Part shown: positions 1-13,632 of the stretch, in pieces
How positions within the stretch are numbered: position 1 is the stretch's first letter
Layout of the letters: each line of letters opens with the position of its first letter
Assembly: GCA_028023455.1 (NCBI GenBank)
Contig: JAQFVV010012989.1
Location: 124,001 to 188,000, forward strand
Origin: Epiperipatus broadwayi
Taxonomy: Eukaryota; Onychophora; Udeonychophora; Euonychophora; Peripatidae
Direction: 5' to 3'
DNA length: 64,000 nucleotides
Program-made: the position numbers and the translations under genes
Notes under the pieces: generated by a model
The model's database searches: none
What the model saw: the letters and a program-made list of their open reading frames with translations, nothing else
Told to the model about the DNA's origin: nothing

Positions 1-17
1 TGATGTTTAATGTCTAG

Positions 18-92
18 GTTTTGAAGAAAACTATTTGGCTGTGTTTTCTGATGAAAACCAGCCCTGGGTTGAAATATTAAAAGCAGTTTTAG
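18..92 (+). CDS. Internal coding exon of an unidentified host gene
   Basis: The segment is preceded by ...AATGTCTAG and followed by a consensus donor (G|GTAAGTAATT). It is 75 nt long. Only one of the three plus-strand frames is open: two bases complete a codon begun upstream, then 24 full codons follow, then one base is left over. The encoded peptide starts FEENYLAVFSDENQPW and continues VEILKAVL; its composition is that of ordinary soluble protein, unlike the low-complexity frames around it. Being a multiple of three, the exon could be skipped without a frame change. I do not recognise the family. The rest of the gene lies outside the window or far downstream. Only 17 bases precede it, so the branch point and pyrimidine tract cannot be judged. 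A chance open stretch is possible but unlikely given both splice sites. Confidence 0.6.
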
Positions 93-377
93 GTAAGTAA
101 TTATGCTTTGATTTTTATTTATTTATATATTTCCTTTATATATTTCTTATTGCTTATATATTGTAAGTAAATCAATTTAAAATATTTAGATATGTTACAT
201 GATTAATTTAAATACTCATGATTTCTGACCAAAATGTTTTAGACAAGTTTTTATATTATTCTTGATAAATTTTTATTATATTAGTTAGAGGCTATTTACA
301 AATATTTATTATACAGCATTATGAGCCTTTATCTTGACTATATATATATGTTGATATGAAGATTTACACGGGTTCCA
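93..377. other. AT-rich intron-like DNA
   Basis: This begins with the GTAAGT donor of the preceding exon. It is A/T-rich sequence with short TA runs and no reading frame or repeat that I recognise. Confidence 0.4.
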
Positions 378-579
378 TATATAAAAGACATATTTTGCGG
401 GTTCATCCGTGTTAAAATATTTTAAAATACTGACGTTTCGACTTGGTAACACAAGTCATCCACTGAGTAATAAAAAGTAGAAAGACGGTTGTAGTAGATG
501 ACTTGTGTGACCAAGTCAAAACGTCAGTATTTAAAAATATTTTAACATGGATGAACCCGCAAAATATATCTTTTATATA
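378..579. mobile_element. Foldback/MITE with 83-bp arms
   Basis: Positions 378-460 and 497-579 are near-perfect reverse complements, separated by 36 bases. Both arms carry GCGGGTTCATCC and the GACGTTT..GACTTGGT block, in opposite orientation. There is no coding capacity. The arms extend into flanking TA repeats, so exact ends and a target duplication cannot be fixed. A partial relative lies near 45040-45100, where ATGAACCTGCAAATATG matches the arm. The likeliest reading is a non-autonomous DNA transposon or foldback element; a local inverted duplication is the alternative. Confidence 0.65.
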
Positions 580-689
580 TATATAAATAAAATGTTATCT
601 GAATACATTCATGTATAATTAATTGTAGTGAAAATATATATATCAGCAATTAATTATATGCAAATGTATCTCAATAATATTTATTTATA

Positions 690-920
690 TCTGTATCCTC
701 AAATCTTCCTTATAATATATATATATGCAATTACACATTGCTAGCTCAATTTCAAATATAAGTTTTACTGACACCAAACATCTTATTTTCAGTAGCACTT
801 TCTTTAAAAACAAACATAAGTTTGAATAAAATGGCAGAAATAAGGGCAATCTCTTACCTGTTAGCTCCAAAGTTGTAATGTATAGTGAATTTTAGACCTA
901 TTAACCAAGAAGCTTTATTC
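690..920 (-). repeat. Left arm of a diverged inverted repeat
   Basis: The reverse complement of about 690-920 aligns with about 1465-1690. Shared blocks include TAGGTCTAAA, ACTTATGTTTGTTT and the AAATTGAG/GAATTAAG ends next to a TA run. The similarity is imperfect, with small indels. The right-hand copy runs straight into a Penelope-type GIY-YIG frame at 1690, so the arms may be non-coding Penelope-like sequence present in both orientations. That link is inference. Confidence 0.4.
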
Positions 921-1244
921 TAAATCAAAAAATAATTTATTTTGCTGAAAAACAAATATATTCTTACTTATATGTGGAAAAAAACCTAATGCAATAGTCA
1001 TTTTGCATCAGTCTGAATTTTAATATACATTATAACAATGGTTATAAGGGAGTACTAATGAAATAAGATAAGATTTTCTATCAGTAATATTTTATAATTT
1101 CAACTAACGATGTACAACTGGTTTTATTTTTTATATGTACGTGTTGAGGAGTTTTCAAATTTTAAAATGGCTATTATATTAATATTTCTTCAATAATAAG
1201 TGTAATAATGTTCAAAGCTAAATAGGTTAATAACTAATTATTAA

Positions 1245-1404
1245 AATCAGTCAACACTTAGAGAATCTCAATATCAATAATAATCAACAATCTCAACCTG
1301 TTGTCAAAGCAACCTCCTTTACTATTACAAGGAGGTTGCCATATTAAAAAATTGAGATTGTTGATTGTTATTGATATTGGGATTGTCCTAAGTGCTGACT
1401 GATT
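1245..1404. mobile_element. 160-bp MITE, family M1 copy 1 (TTAA-flanked)
   Basis: The ends are inverted repeats: AATCAGTCAACACTTA at the left and TAAGTGCTGACTGATT at the right. The inversion continues inward through ATCTCAATATCAATAATAATC, broken only by short gaps. TTAA lies immediately outside both ends (1241-1244 and 1405-1408). That fits a piggyBac-type target, but a TA target with slightly longer ends (Tc1/mariner type) would also fit. A second inverted block, AACCTCC/GGAGGTT, sits at the tip. There is no coding potential. A second copy is at 54141-54283 and a partial third at 44924-44974. Confidence 0.75.
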
Positions 1405-1464
1405 TTAAGGATAGTCTTTTTTGTATACATAAGTTTAAAACATGTTGTTTATTAGCAAAATAAG

Positions 1465-1660
1465 ATCTTTGCTGATTTTGATTCATGTATCTTGTTTATG
1501 TAGGTCTAAATTTTAATATATATTATAACTTTGTGACTTACAGATATGAGATTATGTTTTTACTTGTGCCACTATATTCACACTTATGTTTGTTTCACAA
1601 GAAGCACTACTTATATATATATATCAAAACCAAGATTTCTAACTTTGAATTAAGTTCTGT

Positions 1661-1698
<38 letters not shown>

Positions 1699-2160
1699 GT
1701 ATGTGATTGTGGAATGAAATATATAAGGGAATCAAAATGTACATTACAAAAACGATATAATGATCATAAGACATTATATAAACGTGTACAGAAAGAAAAT
1801 GTATCTTCAGTAAATATGAATACTCCATCAATTATTTTTGATCATAATAAAGCATGTAATTATGGTTTTAAATTTAATAATAGAGTTGTAAAAATTATTC
1901 AAATTGAAAGATGTAATGAAAAACGAAAAATTAAGGAGGCAATGATGATATCTAGGAATAGAGATGGTTTAATGAATAGACAATCAGCTAATATAAAAAC
2001 AACAGAATTATGGGAAATTTAAATGGATTGAATGATGGGTAATGCAAGTTTTTATTTTCTGTACATTTGTATTAATGATTGATAAAGATTGTCAGTGAAA
2101 CAATCGAAAGTACTTCTGATAAAGAATATATTATTTAATTTTGAATACTGTGTTAAATAA
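1465..2160 (+). pseudogene. Penelope-like element 3' fragment with GIY-YIG nuclease remnant
   Basis: The frame over about 1690-2019 reads through a GIY-YIG-type C-terminal domain as found in Penelope-like retroelements. It has CDCGMKYIRES, where families usually have a CxxxYIGET-like start, then TLQKRYNDH, a histidine-containing IIFDHN segment, RKIKEAMMI and a terminal NRQSANI..WE. The reverse transcriptase that should lie upstream is missing, replaced by TA and TG microsatellite. The usual glycine of the YIGET-like motif reads as arginine, so the nuclease is probably dead. Downstream, 2020-2160 is plausible 3' UTR, with GAAACAATCGAAAGT and an AATAAA-type signal near 2155. The GIY-YIG assignment comes from motif order; the boundaries are approximate. 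Confidence 0.6.
1667..1698. repeat. (TA)n(TG)n microsatellite
   Basis: A run of TA dinucleotides passes directly into TG dinucleotides just before the GIY-YIG remnant, and supplies the artificial VCVCVC residues at the start of that frame. Confidence 0.9.
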
Positions 2161-2689
2161 ATTTGTTTGAATTATATATATAATATTAAGCATTAATATT
2201 ATTTTATATATATATTGAGTAACACATCTGTCAACATACTCACAAACTCAGGTTTCACTTCAGGTTGATTAAAATTTGAATATTTTTTCAGTAGAAAACA
2301 AGCTTAGATTTTTCCAGATAATCTGCCATGATTAACCCACTAACTAGATATCTAACTATTCTTTCATAGAGGCTTAATTAAAATTCTCTCACAACCATGT
2401 TTTCATCTATGAATAAATAAACCATCTCACTTTGTTATTAAAAAAACAACATATACATACAAAACAGAAATATCCTTCCCACAATTCACATCAAAACACC
2501 TACCTTTAATAACAAAACAGTCATTTTATAGTAAATTTATTCCAGGTGCTTGCAGTTAACATAGAATTTATAGAGATCAAAATAAATTAAGTCTGAATAA
2601 AAAAGTTAAAGTTCATAAAAACAGTGTTAAAATAGTTACCATAACTAAGCTTTAATACATTGTACATACTTAAATCTGTATTTATATAT

Positions 2690-2995
2690 GTAATATATGC
2701 AGGATTCGAACTCAGACTTTCACACGACCGACTACTCTCAGTGCCATCTCATATTGCTGATTCACTTGATCACACACATGTTGAAAAGATAAATAATGAC
2801 CAATACATATATTTCATGCTAAACCAGCAATCATCAGTTGGTCCAGATTACTATCTCCACACATATATACAATCAGTGCTCAGCTTTATATTAAAATAGC
2901 CAATCTTTATACTTTAATGGACAGGCTTCAAACTACTCCAACCCACAACTCTTCAGCCTTCCACTTCATTGAAAATTTGATGACGTTATTCATGT
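2690..2995 (+). repeat. R1 interspersed repeat, plus-oriented copy with tRNA-like B box
   Basis: This shares long blocks with copies near 18.5, 19.1, 28.4 and 38.3 kb: GAAAAGATAAATAATGACCA, CATGCTAAACCAGCAATCAT, AGTTGGTCCAGATTAC and ACTTTAATGGACAGGCTTCA. Its start, GGATTCGAACTC, is the reverse complement of a near-consensus RNA polymerase III B box (GAGTTCGAATCC). The family head therefore looks tRNA-derived when read on the minus strand. Any long peptide across it is a by-product of the repeat and not a gene. Confidence 0.7.
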
Positions 2996-3950
2996 TTAAA
3001 ATTAAAAAATCAGGTATATTAATCTTTAACTCAGATTTAACGTTTATATCTGTGTTAGAGATAATCTTTAGTTTAGAAAATGATTAGTAATAATAATTAT
3101 TGTATTTATCTGAGGTGGATGGTGTCAAAGTTGTAGTGGGGTAAGTTTAACAATGGTAAATAAAAATGTAACAATATATTCATGAATTGCATAGAGATCA
3201 TAAAATATTATTTGCCAATGCAGATATTATCTTTTATAAAAAAAATTAATTACAAAGAAGAGTCAAAAAAATCTCTGATGATTCATTTTTAAAAAATCTG
3301 AGGCCAGAAATCTCAGGATGAATTATGGGAAGGTTATTTCTGTTTTATGTATACGTGTTGTTTGTATCTAGTTGAATTTTCTTTGAGAAGGACTATTTAT
3401 TATTAAGCTGAAATCATGGTAGCGAGAGAAATTTTATTATAAATTTGTTTTTTAGCTAATATATTAATATTATACGATTTTGTATTTTATTTATTTATCG
3501 ATATTAATAGAATGTTAGATAGTATTAATTTTCTATTAAGATAGATATAAAGCTATACTGCAAATAAATATGGAAAAATATAATACCACCCACTGTTAAG
3601 TTTTTCAAACAATGCAGTCTGCACAACAAAAGTTTTGAATTTTAGCGATTGAAAAAAATGGTACTTTTCCCCATAATTGCTTTTATAAATATTAAATCAA
3701 CATAGCTCAAAGTATATATAATTAATAGAGTAAGCTATTTTCCTTTCAGACTATGAAATAATACTCCATTAATAAAACACACATTCTCACATGCGCGCGC
3801 ACACACATATATTACAGTGGTAAAAATAATGATGTTAAAAATAGAACACTGTTTTTTTCAAATAATTAGTATGTGAATATTTTAATTTCAAAACTTTTAA
3901 TATACTTTTTCTCGGAAAAGGATATTCAAAAATAAATACATGCAAATATA
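2996..3950. other. AT-rich DNA, no gene seen
   Basis: There is no coding-like frame. A short (CA)n tract with GCGCGC sits near 3779-3810. A+T homopolymers dominate. Confidence 0.4.
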
Positions 3951-4133
3951 TATAAAGAAAAGCTTTATTTAAACGTAATAACGTTGTATGCTACTACTTG
4001 ATAGTCATATTTATAGCACTAGTTGTACGAATATGATTACCAAGTGGTCGAAAGAATACCACTTAAGTTTAAATAAAATTTTCTTTCATGCTCAGAATAC
4101 CACTTAAGTTTTAATAAAATTTTCTTTATGTAC
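3951..4133. repeat. Small inverted repeat with a duplicated right arm
   Basis: AAAGAAAAGCTTTATTTAAAC near 3956 is inverted as GTTTAAATAAAATTTTCTTT near 4067. That right arm, with AGAATACCACTTAAG in front, is present twice in tandem (about 4053-4093 and 4094-4130), differing at a few bases. Confidence 0.6.
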
Positions 4134-4688
4134 ATTTGTAGGTATTTATTTTTGAATGCGAATATTTATTAAATCACAATATATTTGTGTATAATGCAAA
4201 GACAATATTTAAACTAACATTCGAGATGATATCAAAATATATATTTCATAGACTGTTTACTAATGTGATTAAACTACAATAACTAAGGTAGAGTATTAAA
4301 ATAGTATAATAAACATCACAACATTCTAATAGGATTGTGTTAGAAGAAAATTACAATCGTATTGCTCAATTATAATATAAATTGCAACAGCTTAAATAAA
4401 TGGAACTCATTTTGAAACGCTTCTTTATAATCACTTGTATAGTAATGATAATTAATTCAGTTAGATATTAAATTAATTAAATGATAAATATTCATTTGTC
4501 TCTCATTCTAGTATCAAAAACAGGTTTATTTAACTATGTTTACAATAAAGAAAAAAATTATAAAATAACATTAAATTTGGCAATACATTCTATATCGTTC
4601 TATTGTTAAGATTCTGTCATTTACAAAAGATTAAGTAAATAATGATGATAATAATAATCTCTTTATAGCATATCAAGAATTGTAAGTA

Positions 4689-5655
4689 CACCTGGGTCTC
4701 GTTTTACGCGATAGATAGGTTCCTCAGAAAACACGCGCAAACAAAATCGTGCAAAAATAGACGTAACTTACCTTGAAAAAGGAGGGATACGGACTGTGAT
4801 TTTTCAAAACTCGCGTAAAAGCAAAGCACCAATGTAAAATTTACTTTAAAATTTGTGCAAAAAAAAAAATAAGGAAATAAATTATGACTAATAAAAAATT
4901 TCAAATTTGAAAAAAATTGATACAAGACAAACTTTTTTTAACTATAATATTTAATTTTATTCAAAACAATATATTTTTATGCATAATTTACAGTAATTTA
5001 TATTTTTTATACACATTTTAATTATTATTGCTATTTGCCGGTAAACAGGTTCATTTGCAAACTCATAAAAAAATCAGATTCTTCACAAGATGAAATACAG
5101 CTAGCGCCAACATCACTCTCACATTGTGTTAATTAATGGTTTTCTGGTGACAACGTAATTAGTAATTAATCTAACAACTAAAAATTAAATTCTTATTTTT
5201 GTCTTTAATTTTCAATTTTAATTGTGCCCACTGCTATTACTCATCTTTTAAAAATAAACTTGCGGACACCAAATGATTAATAATTGATTAAACGTTCTTT
5301 TTTAAAAAGCAAAAACAGAATGTGATTTAAAATGCAAAATTAACATGCACAATGTTTGAACAAATTTACATTATAATCTTGTAAAATTTAATGTGTGTAT
5401 ACATAAAATGTGGAAATCATGATTTTAATTTCATTATTGCATAAAATCTTACTATTATAAAGCACTGAAAATATTGAAATTACTAAGTTGAAAGTCGAAT
5501 TTCAATAATGTGCTATTACTTTCAATATAACGTGAGTGCACAAAATTTATTATTTAAAGTAATAGTGCAATATCGGAGTTCGACTTCTGGTGAAACACGA
5601 ATCTCATAATTTCAACATCGTGTTAAATAAGTCCGTGTAAAAAGAGACCCAGGTG
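4689..5655. mobile_element. 967-bp Tigger/pogo-like non-autonomous DNA transposon
   Basis: The ends are inverted: CACCTGGGTCTCGTTTTACG at the left, and the right end is the complement of CACCTGGGTCTCTTTTTACA. Both ends abut TA (4687-4688 and 5656-5657), the target of Tc1/mariner-superfamily elements. The subterminal region repeats CGCG/CGTAA-type motifs (ACGCGATAG, ACACGCGC, CGCGTAAAAGC), a layout known from Tigger/pogo relatives. No transposase frame is present, so it needed a helper. A second inverted repeat lies inside at about 5490-5590 (GTCGAA..GTGCTATTACTTT against AAAGTAATAGTGC..TTCGAC). The superfamily call rests on end style and TA target and is inference; the element itself is clear. 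Confidence 0.75.
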
Positions 5656-8600
5656 TACTACAGATTTTTAAGTCAAGAGTAATCTTTCCTTTTAATGCTT
5701 TTCCTCCTGATATTTATTTAATAAAATGGACTATGCTGTATCTCACTAAACAAACAAACAAAAAAAAAACTTTATTTGCTTATGAATATATAAGAATAAA
5801 AAGGCAAAATGGAGACTAAGATATACCTTATAAAAATTAACAATAATTTTCTTGTTTCAAAGTGGCTTAAAGAAAGTTCACTAAAAATGAAAATGTAAGC
5901 TATAATTATTTTTGATACTGTAAAACAATGTTTGCTATGTATTTTTATAATAAGTTGACCTTATAACAGCTGGTGCTATTGGACCAATTTTGATATGAAT
6001 TTTTTTTAAATATAACATGAGCCAATCAATCATCTTATAACATTTCCAATGATTTGTTAAAGCATTTTTCATTATAAGAGCTGAATCATTAATATGGATT
6101 ATTTTTATACTAATAACAAATGGATTTATTGATAAACAAACTGCTTGAGTAGTTGATAAGATAAATAATGAAATGGGTTTATTGTTTGGGAGTTCATATG
6201 GACATTGAGCACTGGAAATACCAGAATAAGAATTGTTCTGAAGACCTTGCATTTCAGAGTCAATACCATCCCACTGCACTAAATCATGCAAGGCACAAAT
6301 AAGTAAATAACTTCATTGCTCTCCAGTTTTTAAAAAGTTTGAGCACCAGAAGTGTGAATAGTGGAATCAAGCTTAGGACTTCAAACTCCAAAGTGTGAAA
6401 TATACCACTGCACTAAATATAACAAGATAAATAGTAATCAAATGTATTTATTGCTCAAAAGTTCAGAAGAAGGTTGAATTCTGAAAGTGCCCCTTATGAG
6501 AACCTTACAGTCCAGAAAGTTGAAACTATAATTTCTAAATATATAGTTGTAGGTCACTTTAGATTTGATGTACACAATTAATGATTTTGAATAAATAATC
6601 AGCCAACTATAATCACCTTTGTGCAGATTGTTATACCTTATATCATTCCAGTTATAACAATTTTTTCATAAGTTTTGACCTTTTTACACATACTGTCATA
6701 TTAAAAATGCCTTTATATATATTTATAATTTATAAATATATTTAATAGTAAGGAAATCAAATCATAAATCACGTGACTTAATTTATTAAGCTTGTATTAC
6801 AAATGTAATATAATTAAATATATTTAATCAAATAAAACGTTTTATTCTAAAAAAAAACATTTCTGTATTTTTTATGGCTATATCTTTTTATTTTTTTTTT
6901 ATACCACATCTTATAATATTTGATTTATTAACTTAATTTCTTTAATTGGATAGTAGTAATAATATATTATTATTTGCAATAAATTAGATAAATGTACAGA
7001 AAAATATACAAAAAGCCACTGACACTTAAAATAAATAAATAGTTTGATGCTAGGGAAACAATCAGGTATTCAAGACCAACAGTGATAGAGATGAACTGCA
7101 GTCCATGGATGGATCATGGACTTTCAAGTTTGCTATTCCGTCGCTACATGAGTCATGCAGGAAACTGACATTTGTTTTGCTAAATATCATCTCTTTGACA
7201 AAAATATCTAAGCTGCATGCAGTCAACTTATAATGCAATAGTCTATTAACAGTAACTAATCAATCATTACTATTGTGCTGATAAATAAATAAATTGATTT
7301 GAATTTAAATTTTAGGGTTTATACACTTTCAAGCAAAGCAATAAAGACAAACCATGTTTGCAGTCCCCAAATAGTGGTATAATTCTTTTTTATCCTGTGA
7401 TGAAGGCAACATCATAAAAATTATATGTTTATCTTTATAATTAGTGCATAAGAATCATATAGCAAATCTAGATTAATCTGGAATTATTACTTTCCAGATA
7501 ATAAAAAGTAGATACCCAATTACTGACTAATATTAGAGTTAGGTTGACTATAAATTAATGATTTGAAAGAAAACCCATAAGTTTGAATTTGAGTTGGATA
7601 AATTTGCAATAGATACATTAATCAAAACACTATGAATCTTAAAACAATAGTTTAATATAATTAAAATGGATAGTAAATAATTGCAGTGCTATAATCCCCC
7701 TTCCCGACCCGAGTTTTTTTAATTCTTTAGAATTTGTTGTCCCTGCGAATTAGAGTTTATTTACTAAAGTGATGCTTTCGTAATTGATTACGATTAAAAA
7801 TAAAGACAAAGTAATGGCTATTTTTAGCAGAATAAATTGACTTATTGTTCTCAAAGAATAAACGAACAAACTTGATTACCGATAAATGATCCTAAAATGA
7901 GTCTTTGATTTGTTTATAAACATAATAATCTTGAGGAGACATAAATATCTTTTCCTCTTCCTATTTGAAAGATTAATAGACACAATGTTTCACTTCCGTC
8001 ATATCTTTTCGCAGACCAGGATTTTTGATCGTCTATCAGAAGAGATTCTTTCCGTTTAAAAAGACTTTTTATGAGTTTGATTTTTGCGATATATATTATA
8101 CTCTAAAATCTTCTAGTTCTTATTTTTAATATATTCTATTTATACATGCAAATACACACTTACATATGCATGTATAAAATTGACTTATTACATTACGGTA
8201 TTAAATATATGTTATAAATTGAGAGGTTGCAATTAGTATAGCAATAAGGCACTGGTTTTTTTTATTGCTACCTAACACACATACACACACACAAATCTCT
8301 CTGCAGGTCCTATTGTGTGGATTACAAAGATAAGCTTTTTTATCAGAGTTGGAATATTGCCAATAAGCAATGATGAAATAATGATGAAAGGACATATGTT
8401 GGTAACATGCAATATACACAAAAATTAGATGATTTTTTTTTACATTGTGCAGTGATGAGCTCATAATTTAATAAGTGCTCCCATTAGCAACAGAATGTAT
8501 TCAATTTATTACATCTAACTAAGAATGTTGTTAGCCAATTTAATTATATGCTTAGTTGATTATTAAATCATTTGAGTTTATAATAAAATAAGTTTATATA

Positions 8601-11600
8601 ACTAAGTTTTATATAATATTATGCCATATTGAAATAGGTTTTAAAATAAAAGATGCTATGTAGCATAATCAACTTTGAACTTTTTCAAATGCTGATAGTT
8701 TTTATGGCTATCCCTGGTGAGAGTTTTTGTCAACTATCAACCTTTCATTTTAGTATAAGATCTTTATTTTATAATAAATATCAATAAATTAAACTTGATT
8801 TCTTTGGGATTTAAATTTACAAACAAAAAACATTTAAAAAAGTTTTACTTGAACTTTGCAAATATTGAAAAAAAAATGCATTGATTAGAACAAAGTAAGT
8901 AAAATATCATTTACAGAAAACTAACAAAATCTTTTTTATTTAAATTTTTTTAATGTAAATGGTTTGTGATAAATCTATAAAAAATTTATGCTTTAAAATC
9001 TTAAATTTTCTTTATAATTTTTAGATTATTTTAAAGAATCCTAACACCTTATCACTTCCAACATGTGGTGATGCGATGTGATGAACTTCACATAAATGCT
9101 GTCATCTTATGCTGAAACTTTTTTGTTAACATCACAGTTAAATTTATTAACTTCTATTTTTAAAAATAAAACATATATCAATAAAAGAAAAGTGTATATG
9201 TGTAATCTTTTTGTTTTAAATAATCATTAAATAATTATTGCATAAAAAGAATAAGAAATATTAAAAAAAACCAACAAATAATAATTATTACTTAATCCCA
9301 AATTTTTTTTCAAAGTCATCTCATAAATTCTGGGGAAATCATATTACAAAGAACAAAACTATCAAACTATTGTAAGTGGTTCTTTCTTTTATTATGAATG
9401 GGAAAATATCTTTAAATAGTTCCAACTCTTTGAACAATACTGACATGTTCAGATTTTTATTAAATTAATAAATCAATAAAATCAGGACCTGGTTTTAATG
9501 TTATAAAAATTCTACATTAATATTATTTAAGAAAATGATAGAAGAATAATCTAAACCAGCAGAATTATCATGCTATTTCTGAAATAAATAAGTTACACCA
9601 AAATTAATTGAAGAGTCATTAACAATAACTTGTTGTATGTTGCAATTTTAATGTAAAATAAATGATTATATTGTTGTAAAATATTAGCAGACATCCCAAG
9701 AAGTTTGTTAAAAAGGTACCCAAATTAACTGTCTGGTATTTTTATATTATGTAGTGATCAAATGAATAACTTTTATGGTTTTTTGCTAGGTAATTGCATC
9801 TATTCAAACAATTATATATCCACATAAAATCACACAGAGCAGATGAAAGTGGATTTATTATTCAACTGCAATGTGGATTACTGTGATACTAGAAGATGGT
9901 GCATTAATGTAACTAGTATTTAAAAAGTTTATTGCTTCAATTATTTTTATGAGCACTAATTAATTTTGATAATCATTTAACAAAGAGCACACATATTTAC
10001 CCACCACTAGGTATTTTTACTATGAGATTGAATAATCAGTGAATACCATAGTAAAGTGCTCCAATATTGTCATTTTCAGACTGGTTTCTGCCATAATGGT
10101 AGACTGGGATTCTAATATGAATCTAAATTATGAAACATTTTAGTTGATATACATGTAAGCAGTTTACTTGCTCTGCACTAGATAATGTGCACTTTTAATG
10201 GCAGGGATCTATTTTGAATGTCTGGCAATTGAAATTTAAATATAAATGTATAATTTATTAATTCTAATAAAAGTACCTAAATGTCAGGATCTATCAAAAA
10301 TCAAAAAGACAAGAGAAAACAAAATTAGAGCTTATAGAATATACTATATGCAAAGGCAATAATATGCTACTGCATTTGAACAGCATAGAGTTTTGTTTAG
10401 ATTTTTAAAACAAAAACAAATAAATTCAAAATTACTCTGGGCATTTTTATTATTTATTTTTTGTAAAAATATTAAATTTTTTTTTAAGTAAGTGTGTGCA
10501 GTATACATTAGTTTTATTTCAATATATAATGTTTTTAGCAAAAATTACTCAATTGAAAATTTACTGACATCAAATAGAATTGACTATAAGTATTTTCTGT
10601 CAATAGCATTATTCTTATTTTTTGTTATTTTATTTTAAAATTATAGATAAATAAAAGTTAATTTTAATATTTTGAAGACAATTATTTTTATGTGAACTAT
10701 TGCTTTAACAAAATATACCTTAAATACATAGATATTTTAGAGAATTTTTTTTTTCATTAAAATAATTTTTATATCCTGAAAACTAATAAAGAAGTGGGTT
10801 TTTTAAATTATTCCTTTAACCCTTTAATATTGCAGTTTTTTATGTTTTTTTTTGTCTCACGCTCAACATAAAATATATCATAAAACCATTATTACTTATC
10901 AGAAAATAATAAATTTGACTTCATTTGATAGATATTTTTGTTTACAACTGAAATAAATTTTAAATGTTCACATTTTGTTTCTATAAATTTAAAAAAAAAT
11001 GAGATCATAATCAAAACAAAAAGATTACATATCATCATTTCTAGAAAAGATTATTTTCATTTTACAAAATCAACAAAATCTTCATTATTTCTGATTTTTT
11101 AAAAAAATCTGAATGAATATTTATTTATTTTTGTTATATCTAACAAAATATGCTTTAAAAGTTTAAAATTTTTCAATATTTATTGCAAAATTATGATGCT
11201 TTTCATACTCATAATTATAATTAGATTGCTTATGTAGAAAGCCAAGCTTCTAAATAGCTTCAGCCATATTTACATTACTGCTAATGTAATGTTCTATTTT
11301 TGAAAATAAAGTATTTACATTCAAAATAAGTTATTAATAATTTATATTTCTTGATATCTAATAAATATTGTGTAAATTATTGTAAAAAATATCTAAAACC
11401 GTAATAAATTTGCAAATAAACATGTTTTTGGTCATTCTAACTAAAAATGTTTAAAAGTCATGATGTTTTGTAGCTTTGCCATAATACAATGACTTCACTT
11501 GTCAGGGTGGAGCTTAATTCTTTTGTTTAGAGGTTTTTTTAAATATTTTGCCATCTATTGAATTTTTATGAATCTAAAATTTTATATTATAAAGTATATA

Positions 11601-13320
11601 GGAAAATATCCATTTTGACATATAATGCTTGTGGAAATTCTCACCAGGGGTGAATTAATGAATGCATGAATATCTTCATACAAAAATGACATTTGGTTAA
11701 TGAATATATAAAAAAAAATTGAAAAACAAAATAGAAAATAGTTTTTTTTTTTCTATTAAATAAATAATTAAAAAATCTGAAAATAAATAGGCAAAATGTA
11801 TTTTGAGTTTCTTTAGCAAAACATCACTTAATCTGTGAAGAACATAGTAACCATATTTACTGTCTTATATTATTCAAGCTAATAGTTTGATATTCAATAA
11901 AATCCTGAAAATTTTGTTACAACCTAACTTACCTCACAGTTATATCGATATGACTCCAGTCTATTTTTTTAATCATTTAGACTATTCTTAACTTAAGAAT
12001 GTTAATGCTAACAATAAAATCATATGTCTTTTATATATGATTATTCATTGGCTTCCAAGAATTAATCTCTTCACCCCATTTTAAAGTCATATACTGTAAA
12101 ATTGAGTAATTAATGAAATCCAGATGATATAGTGCTATAATATTCTTATCCCAGATTATACTTACAATAGATCAATCTAGAATGGTATACAGACAATCTG
12201 CTCTTAGAAGCATATGAGTAATCATATAAAAGTCATTGATACTGTTATTGATATATATATCTATTCTTAAAATATAATAAATATTATTTAAATTTAAAAA
12301 AAAGTCTTTAATTTAGTTTATGTCTTAAATATAGCCATCATCGCAATTAACAACATTAATGATTAATTGTTGGATGACCTGTTTATTTCTGTATTTTTTC
12401 TCTTTGCTACATCACTTTACAAAACTTATTTATCTCTGTTCAGCCATATCGCATGTTGTCACTATTTAACTTTAACACTAATGAATAATTTATTTCTGAA
12501 GGTAGATGAGAAAAATATAACATTCTATGCCAATTCTTGTAATCTAAGCTTCATAATTTAAAATAAAAACACAATAAAAGTTTTAAGAAAGTTGTTACAA
12601 AGTGAATATAAAGCATATATATTTTTATCTACAATTTATGTAAATAGAAATATGATCTGTTATTAGAAAGAAAAAAAAGATTGAAAGTAGAAGTAATTAA
12701 AAGTATAAATATTTAAACAAAATTACATTAATATGTACTTTTATTTGAATATTTAATTACTTTAAATTGCATACAGCATTGTCAAAAACTTGTAAATATT
12801 GTTAAACATTAATTAAACATATTTTATTTACATTTTAAATTTGCTTCAAAATCATAATATGCTACTAGCAAATTATAAAACAAGGCTATTATATAATATA
12901 TCTACTTATTTTATAGAATAAACTTTTATTTCATTTTCCTTAAGGTAATTATAAATATTCTACAACCTCATATTGAGACGTCTCACAGCCTTTAATTAAT
13001 TCTGGTGTTTATTTATGTATATGCAACAGGATTATAGATAAAATCACTTGAAAAATCCTACTACAAAGAACAATGATTTCTCCTGCATTTCTCCAATATA
13101 GGAACCATGTCAGGGAAGACATATGATTTATATTCCTTATTTATTGCCATTAAATAGAAAGTTTTTATAGTTTTCTTTCCTTCTTGTATTCTTTATTTAA
13201 ATATACCTAATTTTTGATCAGTAATTAGTTTATTAGTTTTCTTGGCAATGGACAGACTTATTGAAAAATTTACAAGCTTGCTTAGAAGCTTTCAGTTTCA
13301 TAAAAAATATTTTTATTTCC
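5656..13320. other. Long AT-rich stretch without a recognisable gene
   Basis: Six-frame reading gives only short, compositionally biased frames. The longest, 118 residues on the minus strand at 5935-6291, has no recognised motif or convincing splice context. Minor features are a degenerate local duplication around 6265-6450 (CCACTGCACTAAAT twice), a (CA)n tract near 8276-8295 and many A/T homopolymers. It is consistent with intron or intergenic DNA. Confidence 0.4.
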
Positions 13321-13331
13321 ATTATCATCCC

Positions 13332-13632
<301 letters not shown>

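Noticed and set aside
5935-6291. 118-codon minus-strand frame as a gene
   Set aside because: No motif, no splice or promoter context, and composition typical of AT-rich random frames.
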